DNA of 64,000 nucleotides, from NCBI GenBank assembly GCA_964006375.1, contig OZ023266.1, positions 19,538,590 through 19,602,589 on the forward strand, written 5' to 3'. Origin of the DNA: Tillus elongatus (lineage: Eukaryota > Arthropoda > Insecta > Coleoptera > Cleridae). This document shows, piece by piece, positions 1 to 13,213 of the stretch (its first letter is position 1; the number at the start of each line of letters is the position of its first letter). The notes under the pieces were generated by a model. It saw only the letters and a list, made by a program, of their open reading frames with translations, made no database searches and was not told the origin of the DNA. The position numbers were made by a program, and so were the translations under genes.

Positions 1-19
1 TTCAATAGCCCAATTTGCT

Positions 20-290
20 ATTAACCTAACGTTTCTTGGTCAGGAACCAGTTTTTTCAGAAACATTTTAAATTTATTTTCGGAACATTTTTGTACACTTT
101 CAAACAATAAAGTCATTTTGATGAAATATGGTACATTGCTTCTACTATATAGGTTATATTGGCAACCAAATTTCATGCCTGCTTTCTTTAAAATAAAAAA
201 AAGACATATTTGTTATTAAACACATTTTTATAAAAATTCACTACCATAACGCACCTGCTGCATCCAGAGTTTTTTTAATAGTTTTTTGAT
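20..290. repeat. Dispersed repeat, copy of the element at 40398-40703
   Basis: About 250 bases match the body of the MITE at 40398-40703 in the same orientation, including the shared text gaaccagttttttc and ttttgatgaaatatg. It ends in a diverged copy of the same terminus (taacgcacctgctgcatcc). The left terminus is not obvious here, so the boundaries are approximate. It lies in the GPAT intron upstream of the first visible exon. Confidence 0.6.
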
Positions 291-513
291 CAATATACCA
301 CAAGGTGGCAATGGATTTTTATTTACAGTTGTCACGAATGCGTATAGATAAATTCAATTTTGTCGTGTCTATTGGCCCATTAAAGCAGCTAAACCGTTTA
401 CTGAGTAGAAAATAGGCATTTGTGAAGCCAGAGAAAGTCTACATCTGTATTAAGTTACATATTTGTGTTCATTTTTATTAGAATTAGTATTATTTTTTGT
501 TTATTATTTCTAG

Positions 514-3500
514 ATTGTGCTCAGTCCACCCCAGTCATGTCCACAAATGCTCTTGCGTTCTTATTGTTGACGAAATTTAGAGAAGGTGCCACAATAGAAC
601 AGCTAGCTAATGCCCTGGATGAATTAAGGGAAGAAATCTATTATAACGGAAGAGATATAGGATTCAGCGGTGAATCATTCGATGTTATCAATTATGCTGT
701 AGGTATTTCTTAATTTATTTCATACACTACACTACAGAATAAACCTAATTTTAGTTTTTGAACAAACTGTTCTAAATTGTACATGTAAATAATCTCGGCA
801 CCATGTAAAGATTACTATATTTCGTTATTGGGGCGTTAAAAGAAGTGATCTAAACTTAATACTTTATTATCAATTAAAATAATATTCATTCTTTAAGGGT
901 TAATACGAATAACATATAATGGAATCGCGGTCGCGTGAATGTTCTTTAGCTACTCTGCATTTCCCTACCATTACTCACTGCTGGCTTGACTTGCCTGCTA
1001 CCACTCAACTGCTACTGAAGGGCGGTTTGCGATTATAGCGGCGCTGCAGTACTTGTCGTCCTTGATCCTGTGTTCGTCGACGCTGACGTTGGATCGTACC
1101 TGGTGCACGCTCTTTGCCTTTAATATATTTTCTACAGTACATAATATTAAAACATTACATGTCATAAACCATTAGATTTGGTAAAAGTCTAGTATTTTGA
1201 CATATACATTTCAAGTGTAAAGTGTAAACATCAGAAAGGTCTGCTTGTACTTTTATGGTACTTATCATAAGTTTTTTACATCGAGATTTGTTAAGTTTTA
1301 TGACAAACTGCAGCATTTGTTTATGTGCATTGATGGTGGTGTTGGATACGGAATTTGAACATTGTAGTGGAAGTTACATTTGAATTTTCTTTGTTTTGGA
1401 GTATATTCTGCAATTAAACAGTTTTTTTGCACTGTGGTTATCTTATCTCCTGGTTTTGTGTTGATGGAAAAAGCTTTTAACTTTATCAGTTTATTTATAT
1501 TTCATTTTATACTTTCATTCTACAGCTGTCCATAAATCATGAGTGACTGCTCAAGATGTGGTATTACTGGTAAGACCTTTGGTTGTGACACCTGTAACGT
1601 CTTGTTCAGTGATCAGTGTTCAGACCTATGTGCCTAGGAGATTAGATGCATGGAGTTGAAGAGGAGGAAGCTGTTGTTTCTGTGTTCGGATTGTGAGGAT
1701 GGTCTCAAACAGTTGCCAGACCTAATTGCTAGAATTGATGATGTCAAGAAACAGCTTGAGAAATTGAGCGTAACACCAGAGTTACCCAATACTGTACAGG
1801 TTCGAACTGATAGTGACTCCTATATGGAGGATATAATACAGGAGATTCTTGAGCGAGACAATAGAAAGTCAAATAATGTAATTTTTGGACTGCCCAAATC
1901 TGTGTCTGTGTCTGCTGCTAGCTATGGTGAGAATGAAGTTGACAGACTGGAAGTGAAGAATATCCTCCACAAGTTGTGTCCTGAGGGTGATTACGCCCAG
2001 ATTAGGCCATTTCACCTGGGTAGGTATTCCAGGAGTGCATCCGTTCCTAGACCTCTAAAGGTTACACTCTTTGATGAACATCAGGTACTTAATATTCTGC
2101 GCTGGACTGGAAGACTCAAGGATGATCATTCGTATCATAATGTTAGAGTTAGGCAGGATAGAACCCCTAGGCAAAGTGCATACTCCAAGTCTGTGGTCAG
2201 TGAATTGAGGCGGAGGGTGGATGATGGTGAAGAAAACCTCAAGATTAGATATGTTAGCGGTGTTCTTTAAATTATAACAGCCCAACAGTGTTAAGATACC
2301 AATTATTACCAGAATTCTCGTGGTTTACTAAAACAGAAGATCTCTATCTAGGCTTGTGCTGGTTGTCTGAATTCAAGATGATTGCTCTTAGTGAAGCTAA
2401 TTTACAGTCGGACATTGGTGATTTCGAGCTCTTCCCGCGTGCATACAGTGTATTTAGGGTACATAGAAGACTGAATGTTACTACTAAGGGATCTGGTGGA
2501 GGAGTACTTTGGGCAGTACATTGTGATGTTCAAGTGGCTCAAGTAGATTTATCTGCTGTTCTAGAGGCAGTACCACTTATTGATATTATTGCGTGCAGGT
2601 GCACTTTGGATCAGATTGTGTTTCATGTGGTTTGTATATATATACCACTATATGTGTCAGCAGTGCAGCATGAACTTTTGCTTAATGTGCCGGAACAGTC
2701 TGTCATTCGGCTGTTGGAAAATTTGGTTATTATTGGTGATTTTAATGCACCTCAGTTTATTTATGGACAAATTACTGATCCTAAAACCACAGCTATTCAT
2801 GATTTTTCTAATTTTTTAAATCTATCACAGTTTAATAATATTTCCAATAGAAACAATAGGCTGCTTGACCTTGTAATTGCTCGGTTCTCCATAATATGGA
2901 TCCACTTGTGCCTGAGGATGCATATCACCCTGCTTTAGGCATATTTCCTGAATTCAGGGAGAATTACAATGGTCCTAAATAATTTTCATGTAACAATCAG
3001 GTCTCTTACAACTTTTGAAAGGCCAGTTACCCTGCACCTTATGCTGCAATACTTGATGAAGATTGGTCTCAACTGGAGTTCTTTACTACCGCCGATGAGG
3101 CTTGTAATTACTTTTATGGCAGACTTTACAGTATCTTTAAACAGCATGTTCCTCAGTGCAAGAGGTCATCTAGAAAATTTCCGCCCTGGTTTACTAATGA
3201 GGTAATAAATGATATAAAAAATAACGAGAGGTGCTATGCAAGATATAGGAGGCATAAACGTGACAGTGATCATGCAGAGTATAGTCTTCTTAGATCTATA
3301 GTTAAAAATAGGCTGCAAGAGGCATATGCTAAGTATGTCCGTGGAACTGAAGAGTCTCTTAAGGTTGATCCCTCTAGGTTTTGGTCTCACATACAGGAAA
3401 TGAGTTGAGCAAGCATTCCAAGTATTGTGTCTGACGAAAATTGTATGGTTTATAATAAGCCTCAAACAATTGTTAACTGTTTTGGAAACTATTTGAAATG

Positions 3501-6500
3501 TGTATACCGTCCTCAATACATCACTGAACCAGTGGATACCAGTGATTGGTGATAAAAAAATTCTTACAGCCATCAAGAAGCTCAAGGACAAGTTTACTGC
3601 TGGACCAGATTTGGTGCCATCCTTTTTGATTAAGGACTGTGCGCATGCTCTTCTCAAACCCATTAGAACCATATTTAACTTGTCGCTGCGCACACATTGC
3701 TTCCCTGGGGTTTGGAGGGTAGCTCGGATCTGTACTGTTTTCAAGTTAGGAGACCGTTCTAGGTTCAGCAACTACAGGCCTATAGCTATCCTATGATATT
3801 TTGCTAAGATTTTTGAGGCAGTTGTGTATGGTCATATTTATCCTACGGTGAAATATCGCTTGTCACAATACCAGCATGGGTTTATGGAGGGGCACTCAAC
3901 ACTGGCGAAATCATCCCTGTTCACACAGTATGTGAGTGAAGCTTTGGGTGGACGGGGACAGGTGGATGCCATTTATACAGACTTCTCCAAAGCATCCAAT
4001 CGTGTTAACCACTCATCACTTCTGTACAAGCTGCATTTGGCGGGCCTTGATAGACAGCTGATAGCATTCTTTAGATCCTACTTGACTAACCGTGTGCAAT
4101 ATGTTTTTTATAATGAATTTAAGTCTGTACCCTTCATTGCTAGTTCCGGCGTTCCACAGGGTTCCAATCTTGACCCACTCCTCTTTTTGTTATTTATCAA
4201 TGACATAAGCTCTGTAATTTCTGGTAATCATCTATTATTTGCTGATGATCTCAAATTATACTCCAGTGTTCACGATATTGGTGACTGTCCAAAACGATGG
4301 ATATATCTCCTGCAAAACAACAGGGTGGCTATAAGAATTCAGGTGTATGAGTGTCGGTTCAGTTCTTTATCATTTACATAAGCTAGCCTGTAGCATGTTC
4401 AATTTAAGTACAAAACTTATCACCATGTTAATAACTAATACAAATTAATTGACTTTTAATATTGATTTTAAGAACGCTACCACAAGCCCCCATAAAACAA
4501 CATAGCGCATTTATGACAAAGCAATTGTTAAAAGTACATTCAGCGCAGCAAAACAGCAAACAACCGTATATTAATCATAATTAAAGAAATTGACAAAAGC
4601 AATTGTGAAATATGCGAGCATTATTTTTTTCTCTTACCTATTTAGACATGCTGCCTTTGATTAATTATCTAATGGCATGTTCTGAGGTTGACTTTTAAGT
4701 AAGAAGAGAACGTGTCTCGTGTTTAGAGCGCCTTTTAAAGGTTCCATATCTTAAAATACATTCGATCAACGAGCTGTCACGTCTGCAGATTCGTTCCCAT
4801 TGAGTCATAATACGGTAGAGCGACTGGTTACGAACTTGGTGTGCCGCTTCGATGACTATGACGTCACTAGTGAGACGGATTCAGAAACCTTATGGTTTGG
4901 GAAATGGGTAATAACACGTGTAACATGTTACAGTGTCATTGTAAGATATCATTCACAGCACAATAAACAAGTGGCCTGTACACCAAATACATTATTTGAT
5001 ATTAAACAAGAGAACTGATCAAAAATTTAATAAATCACGAGTTAATATAACTATAGTTTTTATTATTTTTGAAGGCTAATAACACTGACTCAACTTTAAA
5101 GGTATTTTTTTTTTAGGTTGACATGTTGGGTCCAGCAGTTGTACGAAAAGAAAGGATAAATAACGAAGAAATCATAAAACCAATTGCAATTCTTCCCAAT
5201 GTAATTGAACTGGCATATTATGCTAACACGTTGGTGACAGATTTTGCTTTGGAATCTATTGTCGCCATAGCATTAAGCACACTTGATACAGAATCTGGTA
5301 CTCTTAGTCATCAAGTTTTAGTTGATGCGTCGATGGAATTGTGCAATATATTCCAGTATGAATTCATTTTGTACAAACCATGTCAAGATTTAGAACAGAT
5401 CATAACTAATTGTGTGAATGATCTAAAGGATCGGAAACAATTTTTCAAGTCTACAGTAAGTATAAATATACAGAGTGGAGCAACATGTACACCACGATCT
5501 TTATATGGAAACTTGTTGGTATTTCATAATTCTTTTTGCTTAATGTATATACAGTGTTTTCAGAAGCATAATTTAAAACAATTTATAATTATACAGGGTT
5601 AAAAAAACATACATATCAAATTCATTGATTGTTGTTGCCATTACTTGGTGAAACTTGTCCATACTACATACAGACTTGGAGACTACTTCTCTGGCTTCAC
5701 TGTTGGTTTTCGTTTTTGTAGGTGAAGCACGTGAGCTAACTGGAGCAAGTGGCCCTTCGAATTCTGGATGTTCTAGGATGTTATTCAACGTTTCTGTGAC
5801 TATAGTTTCGCTGCTTGACAGCATTCTCAGACAGATCAAAATTGAATTAGTATGAAATCATGACAACTACAAATAAAGATTTGTTGCTATGTTATGATAT
5901 GTTTTGGTCAAAAATTTTTTATCAAAATGAAAATAAAATGAAACACAGATGACAGATGAGGCTTTCAAAATGTCTATGTGATGTATATCAATATTTAACA
6001 TAAAAATATAACTAGCCTATAATAACTATGATAACAGTTATAACAATAAAATAACTAAACAATAACAGTATAAAAGCAGTCTATACAACAAAAATATCGA
6101 CATACATCAACTAATTATCTTATTATAATTTTTTTGAAAGAATAGTTAAATTTATTTTCTTTGACTTATTTAATTAGAAAGAAGAATATCCAAGAAGGGG
6201 GAATTCATTAAATCAGTTTGCTCGTTTAAAACAAGGTAGTTATGGTCGTGTGTGTGCTTTTTGACTTCTAAAGCTTCAAAAAAGTCTGGTTTACGTTGGT
6301 CATTATAAAAATGTAGTGGTTGTATGCGGTTATTTACTGTAGGTCTATGTTCGGTATCAATAATATGTTTTGCAAATGTAGATTTGTCAGCGTGGTTATT
6401 TCTAAATGGAGAAATATGTTCTTTGTATCGGGTCTTAAAATTTCTAGAAGTTTGACTTATGTAGATTGCGTTACAATGTGTACAAGCTAATTTATAAAGT

Positions 6501-9500
6501 CCAGCTTTTGTCAGGAAACAAGATTTTTCTTTCGCGTTAAATAATAAATCACGTGTCGTGTTGTAAGATTTAAAAACTACCTTTGTGTTTGTACAGGTAT
6601 TTAAAATTTTTGAAATATTTTCTGAAATGGTTCCAAAATAAGTTATCGAAACGTATCTGTTGTCTTCTTTGTCCTTAATATTTGGATAAATTAAATTAAT
6701 CGCTAATTTGTATTCTTTTCTCTCTATCATTTTATCTATTATTTTAACAGAGTAGCCATTATTAAATGCTGTTTGCTTAATTATTGAAATTTCTTTTTCA
6801 AAATTGTTTTGTGACATAGGTATTGAAAATGCACGCTGTATCATAGAATGGTAGGCTGACAGCTTTTGTGAAAAAGGGTGACATGAATCGTATGGTATGG
6901 TTGTGTCAGTGTAAGTTGGTTTCCTATATATTGAAAAGTCAAATGAATTATTTTCTAACTTTCTAATTGTTAAGTTTTAAAAATTTATACAACTGTTAGC
7001 TTCTTCTTCTAAAGTAAACTTAATATTTGTGTGAAAGTTATTAATAAAATTCAAAAATTCATTTAATTCTGTATGGCTACCTTGAAAACATGCTAAAATA
7101 TCATCTACGTATCTGTACCAAAAGACAATATTATGCGAAAGTTCTGATGTTAAAATTTGGTTTTCTAAGTTTTCCATAAATATGTTGGCTAATAAAGGTG
7201 ACAATGGACTACCCATTGGTAGACCTTCATTTTGCATATAAATTTTATTATTAAATCTAAACTAGTTTTGTTTTATACATTCGTTAAAAAGATTCATTAT
7301 TTCTTGTCTTTTTATAACATTTACGTTCTTTTCTATTAAAACGTTTTCTAATAGAGGTAAACATTCCCTGGGGGGTATCTTAGAATACATGCTACAAACA
7401 TCAAACGAGACTAATTTACTATTTGTGGGATTAATTAGCTTATTTAATTTTTGTGTAAGTTCATAAGAATTCTTAACTGAATATTTTGGAAAGTAATTGT
7501 ATTCTCTAATAAGTGAAACCAGTTTGCTCATGATCTTATGATTAGGTGTATTAACATAGCTAACTACTGGCCTCACCGGTGTATTTGGCTTATGTATTTT
7601 CAGGTGGCCATACATTTTTGGTGGTTGCGGGCTTTGATATAAAAGATATTTATTTTCTTGTTGACTAAACAGAGACACATTTTTATGTTCATTTTTTAAT
7701 TTTGTCTGAAATGCGTTTGTTGGGTCTCTCCTAATTTCTGTTAAATTTTCTGTGGTAATAAAATCATTAATTTTAATGTTATATGGGTCCCTACAACAAG
7801 AAACGTCCGTTGGGACTTCACCGGCCCCTTGATGCATGGGGTGGTACCTCCTCGGACGTGAAAAAAATCCTTACTATCACGTAAAGGAAAATTCCACTAC
7901 CACCTACCTACCTACATTGTAAATATTAAATGTTGACAATATGTTGCTCCCAAATGATATGTTGTATATTTTTCTACATTAAGTAATTATATTACCAATA
8001 ATTTCTAGTGGGACACAAGATTACTGTCACAAAAAAAGTAGAAGGGTTTCATAGATCGCGAATATTAAATGTTGGTAACATGTTGCCCCCAAATGATATG
8101 TTGTAGATTTTACTATATTAATTAATTCTTCGTTAATTATATCATTACCAATAATTTCCAGGAGGAAACAACATTACTCTCACAAAAAAGTAGAAGAATA
8201 GCCCGCCACTTTGACGATGAAGATCAGGAAGAAGAAATACCAGATATTGTATACAGTATTAACGAAAGTGAAGCAAACACGGAGCACCTAAAATATTTAC
8301 GTAGAATCGCTCTGCCATTAGTAGAATCATACGCTATTACAGCATTTAGTTTGCATAAGCTAGTGGGGAGATCTTTATTAGAATCAGAATTAGTTAGCGC
8401 AGTTATAGAAGAATTAAAGGGGCAGCTGGTCGAGGGATCTGTATTATATGGTAAGTTATAAAATAAGTGTAGAATCTCATATTTTACTTTTAAAAAAATC
8501 AAAGAAATAAACCAGATTTTAACATATTCAAAAAATGCAGGCTAGAAGCTGTCTTGTTCCTTGTCTAGTTATATTAATCACTTGTGGTAGAAACTTAAAA
8601 TTTAAACCTTGTAGAATTGACAAATATAATTATTTTGACTACAGGATGTGCACATTAAAACTTTCCACCTGAAAAATATTGGAACTTAAAAAAAAGTTCA
8701 GCACGCAGCAATTGAATTTTCATTAAATGCTTCAAATTTGAATAACTCAATTTTCTATAACCTTAGAAAGTTGAATGTTGGCATGTAGTAAGGTCTTTCC
8801 CAACGCAACATATCCACCAAATTTCATTTAAATAGTTTTGTAATTTTCGGAGAAAACAATTTTTTTCAGAAGAAAACTCAAAAGTTTCCTGGAAAACCTT
8901 CTCCGATTTTCCTGGCTAACGAACTCATCCACGCCATTAATAAAAGAAAGGTACTTGCTGAGTTTCATCCAAATGGGTTAATTATTTTTTGAGTTATCGG
9001 TTAGATACATACATTTCAGAAATCTTGCAATAGACGCATATTCCCCAGTAACTGGAAAACTGGTCGAGGACAACCCGTCCCCAAGAAAGGATCCAAGGCG
9101 CTTCCTAGCAACTACAGGCCTATTTCTCTTTCTTTCAGTCGTCTCTAAAGTGATGAAAAAGTATATAAACACCGAATTACTAAAATTTCTTGAAAAACAG
9201 TCTAATCCACGACAGGCAGTATGGATTCCGTCAGCGAAGATCAACTGCCGACCACCTTTCCCTTGTCACACATTCTTGGAACAAGTCTATGGAACCACAC
9301 AGTGAATCCCAGATTGTCGCTCTAGACATATCCAAAGCATTCGACCAGGTCTGGCACACAGCACTGCTTAAAAAACGTCCGGCCTATGGCCCACCACCAA
9401 AACTCTGTACCTGGACAGCAAATTTCCTCTCCAACCGGAGCATTTCTGTTGTCGTGGATGGCCATTCCTCTAAACTGTATCCAATTAATGCAGGAGTTCC

Positions 9501-10959
9501 TCAAGGTTCAGCTTTAGCCCCTACTTTGTTTCTTCTCCTCATGAATGACCTCCTCTCTAGCACATCCAACCCAGTTCACAGTTACGCGGACGACAGCGTC
9601 TCCACTCAATATACTGTCTCTTTAGCCCAATTAGATGAGGATCACAGACTCATAGAGGGTCCTGTCTCTGTGGATCTCCAAAAAATATTAGACTGAGGAA
9701 GTAGAAATCTTGTACAATCGACCCCACCAAATCTCAGTCTTGCTTTCTTTCTCATAAGAGATACACCAGCCCTAGAACCATCACAATGAACAACCAAGTT
9801 ATTCAAAGTAATGAGTCCTTTTCACTTGTTGGCATTTCTGTGGGTCGAAATCTCAATTGGCACCAACATGTCACATCAATTGTAGAAGCTGCTGCTAAGA
9901 AATTAGGTTTCCTCTTCCGGGCTCACAAATACTTTTCACCAGCTAATCTTATACCTTATATACTTCACAAATAAGGCTAAACCTCGAATACTGTTCCCAC
10001 ATCTGGGGTGCCGCTGCTGCTTTTACACTCGCTATCCTGGACTTCAGTCAGAAGAGAGCTATACGTCTCATCGGTGACCCTACCCTCACCCAAAGGCTGC
10101 CATCACTTGCCCACGACGTGCCGTTGGTGACCTTTCTCTCTCTCATAGATATCTGCACAGGCACTGCTCAGAGGAGCTTTCTTCCATAGTTCCTCCACCT
10201 GCTGCCCCCAACAGATCTACCAGGGGAACAGAGCGTATGCACCCTTTTACTGTCCAGGTCACCAGACATATACCATCTTGTTATGCCCGCTCTTTTGTCC
10301 CGACGGCTTCCAAGTTATGGAATTCCTTGCCGGCACATGTTTTTCCTTCTCTTCCGAACCGCCAAACCTTCCAGTCCATAACATTCTATCATTTATTGAT
10401 ATTTTCTTATTTTTTAGTTGGTGATTTTATTACTACATCCAAACCAAAATTCAAGGTTTGTGAATGCTTTAAAATTAGGTGTCACTCAACAATGGTGCCA
10501 TTTAAAATTTAAAGGTATTTTACGCCTCTATCTAAGTGATAGGTTCCAAGATACCAAAACTTACGCCATCATGTGTCCCCTTTGAAAACAAAGTCGACGG
10601 GTCTCTGCTTTTTTTCTTTCTTTTTTTTTAATTCCAATATTGTCCAGGTGGGAAGTTTTAATTGGCACGCCCTGTATATTAGTACATTCTAGTAATTCTA
10701 ATTTCTTAGAAAGACAATTATGTGTAATCTTTTGATTATTTATTTACCTGATTGTTTTATTGTTTCAGAGGAAAGTGTGTCAGTTGATCCAGTGAAGAAT
10801 GCATTAAAACTGTTTCAGAAGTGGGATATTTTAGAATGCCACACAGAAGACAGGCTAAGGTTATATTATTTGCAAGATAACAAAGATAACAATGAATCTG
10901 TGAAGAATATATATCAAAGAATTGATAAATACCGTCATAGTCTAAGAACAAGTCATTAA
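514..10959 (+). CDS. GPAM: Glycerol-3-phosphate acyltransferase, mitochondrial type; last four exons (5' end outside window)
   Basis: This enzyme class acylates glycerol-3-phosphate at sn-1 to give lysophosphatidic acid, the first step of glycerolipid synthesis, at the mitochondrial outer membrane. Four exons join in one frame: about 514-698 (acceptor at 512-513, or at 523-524), 5117-5455, 8162-8450 and 10769-10959 with stop TAA 10957-10959. Donors are GTAGGT, GTAAGT and GTAAGT, and every acceptor is AG. The first exon carries STNALAFLLL, FREGATIEQL and a DIGFSG block, and the second an ELAYYAN block. These match the C-terminal region of GPAT1/GPAT2 (Drosophila mino class) as I know it. The acyltransferase HX4D motif should lie upstream, outside the window. 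Introns hold a LINE, a Penelope-like element, and a TIR element with a LINE inside. The donor at 699 is preferred over 703 because only it keeps the frame. I am confident of the family; paralogue GPAT1 versus GPAT2 is open. Confidence 0.82.
950..4300 (+). mobile_element. CR1/Jockey-like LINE, decayed copy in a GPAT intron
   Basis: ORF1 starts at ATG 1539 with a cysteine-rich PHD/RING-like finger (pairs CSRC and CDTC, later CSDC). It has one in-frame TAG at 1635-1637 and continues to 2270. ORF2 follows from about 2288 in several frame-shifted blocks. These hold an endonuclease part with IIGDFNAP, a reverse transcriptase with YTDFSKA (motif A), SGVPQGS (motif B) and FADDLKLY (motif C). Stops and frameshifts make it inactive. 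A finger in ORF1 and FADDLKLY are typical of CR1-like clades. Homology to the copy at 45.7-47.1 kb is close up to about 4290 and then stops. The 5' boundary is a guess; 950-1538 is GC-richer than its surroundings and is probably the LINE 5' UTR. Confidence 0.75.
4382..5116. other. Intron remainder, no gene seen
   Basis: AT-rich sequence between the LINE and the next GPAT exon. I see no coding region or repeat boundary. It ends in a poly-T tract before the acceptor AG at 5115-5116. Confidence 0.5.
5573..6169. other. Intron sequence; one unexplained short open frame
   Basis: An 88-codon open frame on the minus strand (5573-5839) contains serine- and threonine-rich text that matches no family I know. 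Its composition is somewhat less AT-rich than its surroundings, so it could be part of an unknown repeat. The rest is AT-rich with no recognisable feature. Confidence 0.25.
6170..7861 (-). pseudogene. Penelope-like element: reverse transcriptase plus GIY-YIG endonuclease, two nonsense mutations
   Basis: One minus-strand frame runs from about 7837 to 6170, broken only by stops at 7262-7264 and 6977-6979. Blocks in order: HLKIHKPN and RPVVSYVNTP, then SFDVCSMYSKIP (RT motif A), GLPMGSPLSPLLANIFM (motif B) and YRYVDDILACF (catalytic YVDD). Near the C-terminus is a GIY-YIG nuclease with GLYKLACTHCNAIYISQTS and a downstream R-x3-YKEH segment. RT followed by GIY-YIG defines the Penelope-like group. 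The blocks stay in one frame, so this is a fairly young copy disabled by two stops. No hammerhead-like motif was found on its flanks. Confidence 0.88.
7922..8196 (+). repeat. Tandem duplication of an intron end, splice acceptor and exon start of GPAT
   Basis: Copy A (7922-8045) and copy B (8061-8196) share aatattaaatgttg, caaatgatatgttgta, attaccaataatttc and a shared stretch ending aaagtagaag. Copy B is the real acceptor (AG 8160-8161) and exon start. Copy A keeps an acceptor-like ttctag at 8003-8008 and the exon-like text, but has one extra A in the A run and then runs into unrelated sequence. Confidence 0.75.
8640..10676. mobile_element. TIR element (ends acagg.tgtgc) interrupted by a LINE
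   Basis: The end at 8640-8690 (tacaggatgtgcacattaaa, then cacctg and aatattgga) reappears inverted at 10628-10676. The shared core is TACAGG..TGC..ATTAAAACTT..CCACCTG, about 45 bases with few mismatches. The LINE fragment at about 9040-10400 lies between the ends. I see no transposase of its own, so it is probably a non-autonomous DNA element. It occupies the last GPAT intron. Confidence 0.6.
9040..10400 (+). mobile_element. Jockey-superfamily LINE fragment, broken RT
   Basis: The reading frame has several breaks. Recognisable blocks are SNYRPISL, then YGFRQRRSTADHLSL, ALDISKAFDQVWH (RT motif A), AGVPQGSALAPTLFLL (motif B) and SYADDSVS (motif C). The C-terminal part includes KRAIRLIGDP and [15 protein letters not shown]. 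The last 250 bases match the 3' end of the fragment at 19201-19440. It is inactive. Confidence 0.8.
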
Positions 10960-12240
10960 TTGTTAAGAAAAACCAAAGCTATTTAAGTGAAATTTCATGG
11001 GCAGATTACAGCAGATTAATTCACTGTTTGTTGATTTATTAACAATGTCACTATATTCAATTATTTTATGAAGTGATTATTAAGCGATTTTGTCATTCTT
11101 CATTTGAATTTTTATAAAGTTGTTCCAGCATTTTTATTTGAAATTATTGGCATATTATCGACCACATATTCAAAGAGTTTTGATTGGTAAGAGATTATCT
11201 TGATAAAAGTTAGCTGCCTAGAAAATTGAATATTTTGTGCCTTTTTCTATGTAAAGTGAAAAGTTTCTTTTTAAGATTTTTATATTTTTAAGAAAAATGT
11301 GAATTGATTGCTCCTAGTTGAGAATATTTAGTTTCATAAACTATCATGAACTGTGATAATTTAATTCATGTTTTTTATCACACCAGTTTGTTGTAATGAA
11401 ATACAATTTAAAACAACATATTTGGAAGTTTTAATTATTATTTTAATCCTTTACACATTCCATACCATGTTATTTCTTTATTGTAAACCAGTTAACTGAT
11501 CATATTCCGATGCGAAAACGGCAGTTATGGATAAGTAACAACTTAATTTTAAGCTCGATGAGTTTTATATATCGGCTGGTCGGGGTAGGCAAGGTAGGCG
11601 CCGCCTACCTTGACTTAGAAAACTTAAATTAGAAAAATATATATTTAAATATACTAAATAATGATACCTATCTAGTTTTCTCGTTGCAATGTGATAAAGG
11701 TTTCTTTTATTAGCAGCTCTATGGCAATTTGTGCCGATACGATCCGGGCCGCCCGTTTATATGTTAATAATAAAACACTGTCTAATAAGAGACCGTGGTA
11801 GGCGGGCCAGTATGGTAGCCTAAATTTCATGTGAATCTTGAAAACATCAGATCTCGCTCTCTTTCTTTTTTTACAACTACTGCATCAGTAGTACTGCTGT
11901 ACGACGTGAAGACAGTCGAGACATATACTAAGCTGTTAGGCGGTAAGTACTGGTGCCTCATTACTGTCCCGCTAGAGTGGATTTGGAGAAAATGAGCTCT
12001 AAGGTCGGGCCTTTAGAGGTCATTTTTCAAAAAATTGTGAAATACAGATACGTGGCTCGTGGCTTCCTACTAAATCGTTGTTCAAACGAGCTCAGCGGCG
12101 GAGTCAATAAATGGGGTGAAATGTTTTCTTAGATTTATGAACGATTTATAGTTTGCATTTTTAACCACGGTTTATAAAACCATTTTTGACATTACATATT
12201 TATTATTTGACATACTTAAAAAAAAGTCATTAGACATAAG
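10960..12240 (+). other. GPAT 3' UTR and AT-rich sequence
   Basis: The first few hundred bases after the stop are probably 3' UTR; I see no clear AATAAA signal to place its end. Around 11570-11620 there is a GC-rich stretch with ggcaaggtaggcgccgccta that could be the end of a transposon. No coding region was found. Confidence 0.35.
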
Positions 12241-12268
12241 TTATTGCAAAAATCAAATCTTTTTGGCC

Positions 12269-12919
12269 ATGGATCGTATCAAATCCTTGATAAATGAGTT
12301 AACCTTTGATAAATTATCCTAAAAAGTGGAACTAAAAATTACCACTAATCTTGAACCACCACACAAGAGACGCAAATTATCTGAAACTGCTTTAGACTAT
12401 GAAAAAACATGTTTGCATATTTTGTTTTATGAAGTAATAGATAATATTACAACTCAAATAAAAGTCAAATTTGCAGATATGTCACAACTATTATTTCTTT
12501 CTCTAGCTGATTCATCAAAATTTAAAGAATACCATAAGGATTTTCCAACTGATCTCATAACTGCTTTAACCAGCTTTTATAAAAATACGTTCGATAAACA
12601 GAAACTGATCAACGAGCTAGAAGTTATATATTACGACAAACAATTTGAAAACGTAAATGTAGAAGCAATTTTAAATAATTTTGTGGTTAACGATTTCCGA
12701 CAAATATTTACCGAGGCTTATAAACTATTTGTTTTAATCGCGACAATTCCAGCAACAAGTATCTCAGTTGAGATACATTTTTCTTGTTTAAAGCGTATTA
12801 AAACTTACAGCAGAAATTCGATGAAAAATGATCGCTTATCAACTTTTGCACTTATTTCGATTGAAAAAAGAGTTGTTTTCTCCAAGGTCAAGATTCAGAT
12901 GAATTTGCGAATAATATAA
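12269..12919 (+). pseudogene. hAT transposase C-terminal fragment
   Basis: A frame opens at ATG 12269, has a TAA 18 codons in, and continues open to the stop at 12917. The C-terminal part contains LFVLIATIPATSISVE and LKRIKTYSRN, which correspond to the hAT C-terminal dimerisation region (usual form PATSASVERSFS, LKRIKTYLRN). It lacks the N-terminal finger and most of the catalytic part. It is related to, but clearly different from, the element at 13481-15805. Confidence 0.75.
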
Positions 12920-13213
12920 TAAACAAATTCTCATTAATAAAAGACACGTATAAATTTAATTTATAAAAAGTAACTGTCATTTTCAAACGAGGTGGGGTTA
13001 TGGTTAGGTTGTGAGGGGAGGAGGAGGCCTACGTCGCGTAAATTAACTATATTAAAGTAATACCAATTTAAATACAAACGCGCAGCTATTTTCTTATTTT
13101 TATAAATTATTTAAGCGGAATATGCTTTGCAATTCAGAATTCGCGGCACTGTCGTCTACCCAAGCGAGAGGGGTACGAACCGCCACTGTCGGCTAGTTTC
13201 TGCGATGCTAGCA

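Noticed and set aside
7800..7920. Hammerhead motif flanking the first Penelope-like element
   Set aside because: No CTGANGA core with GAAA at proper distance on either strand here or at 5870-6170.
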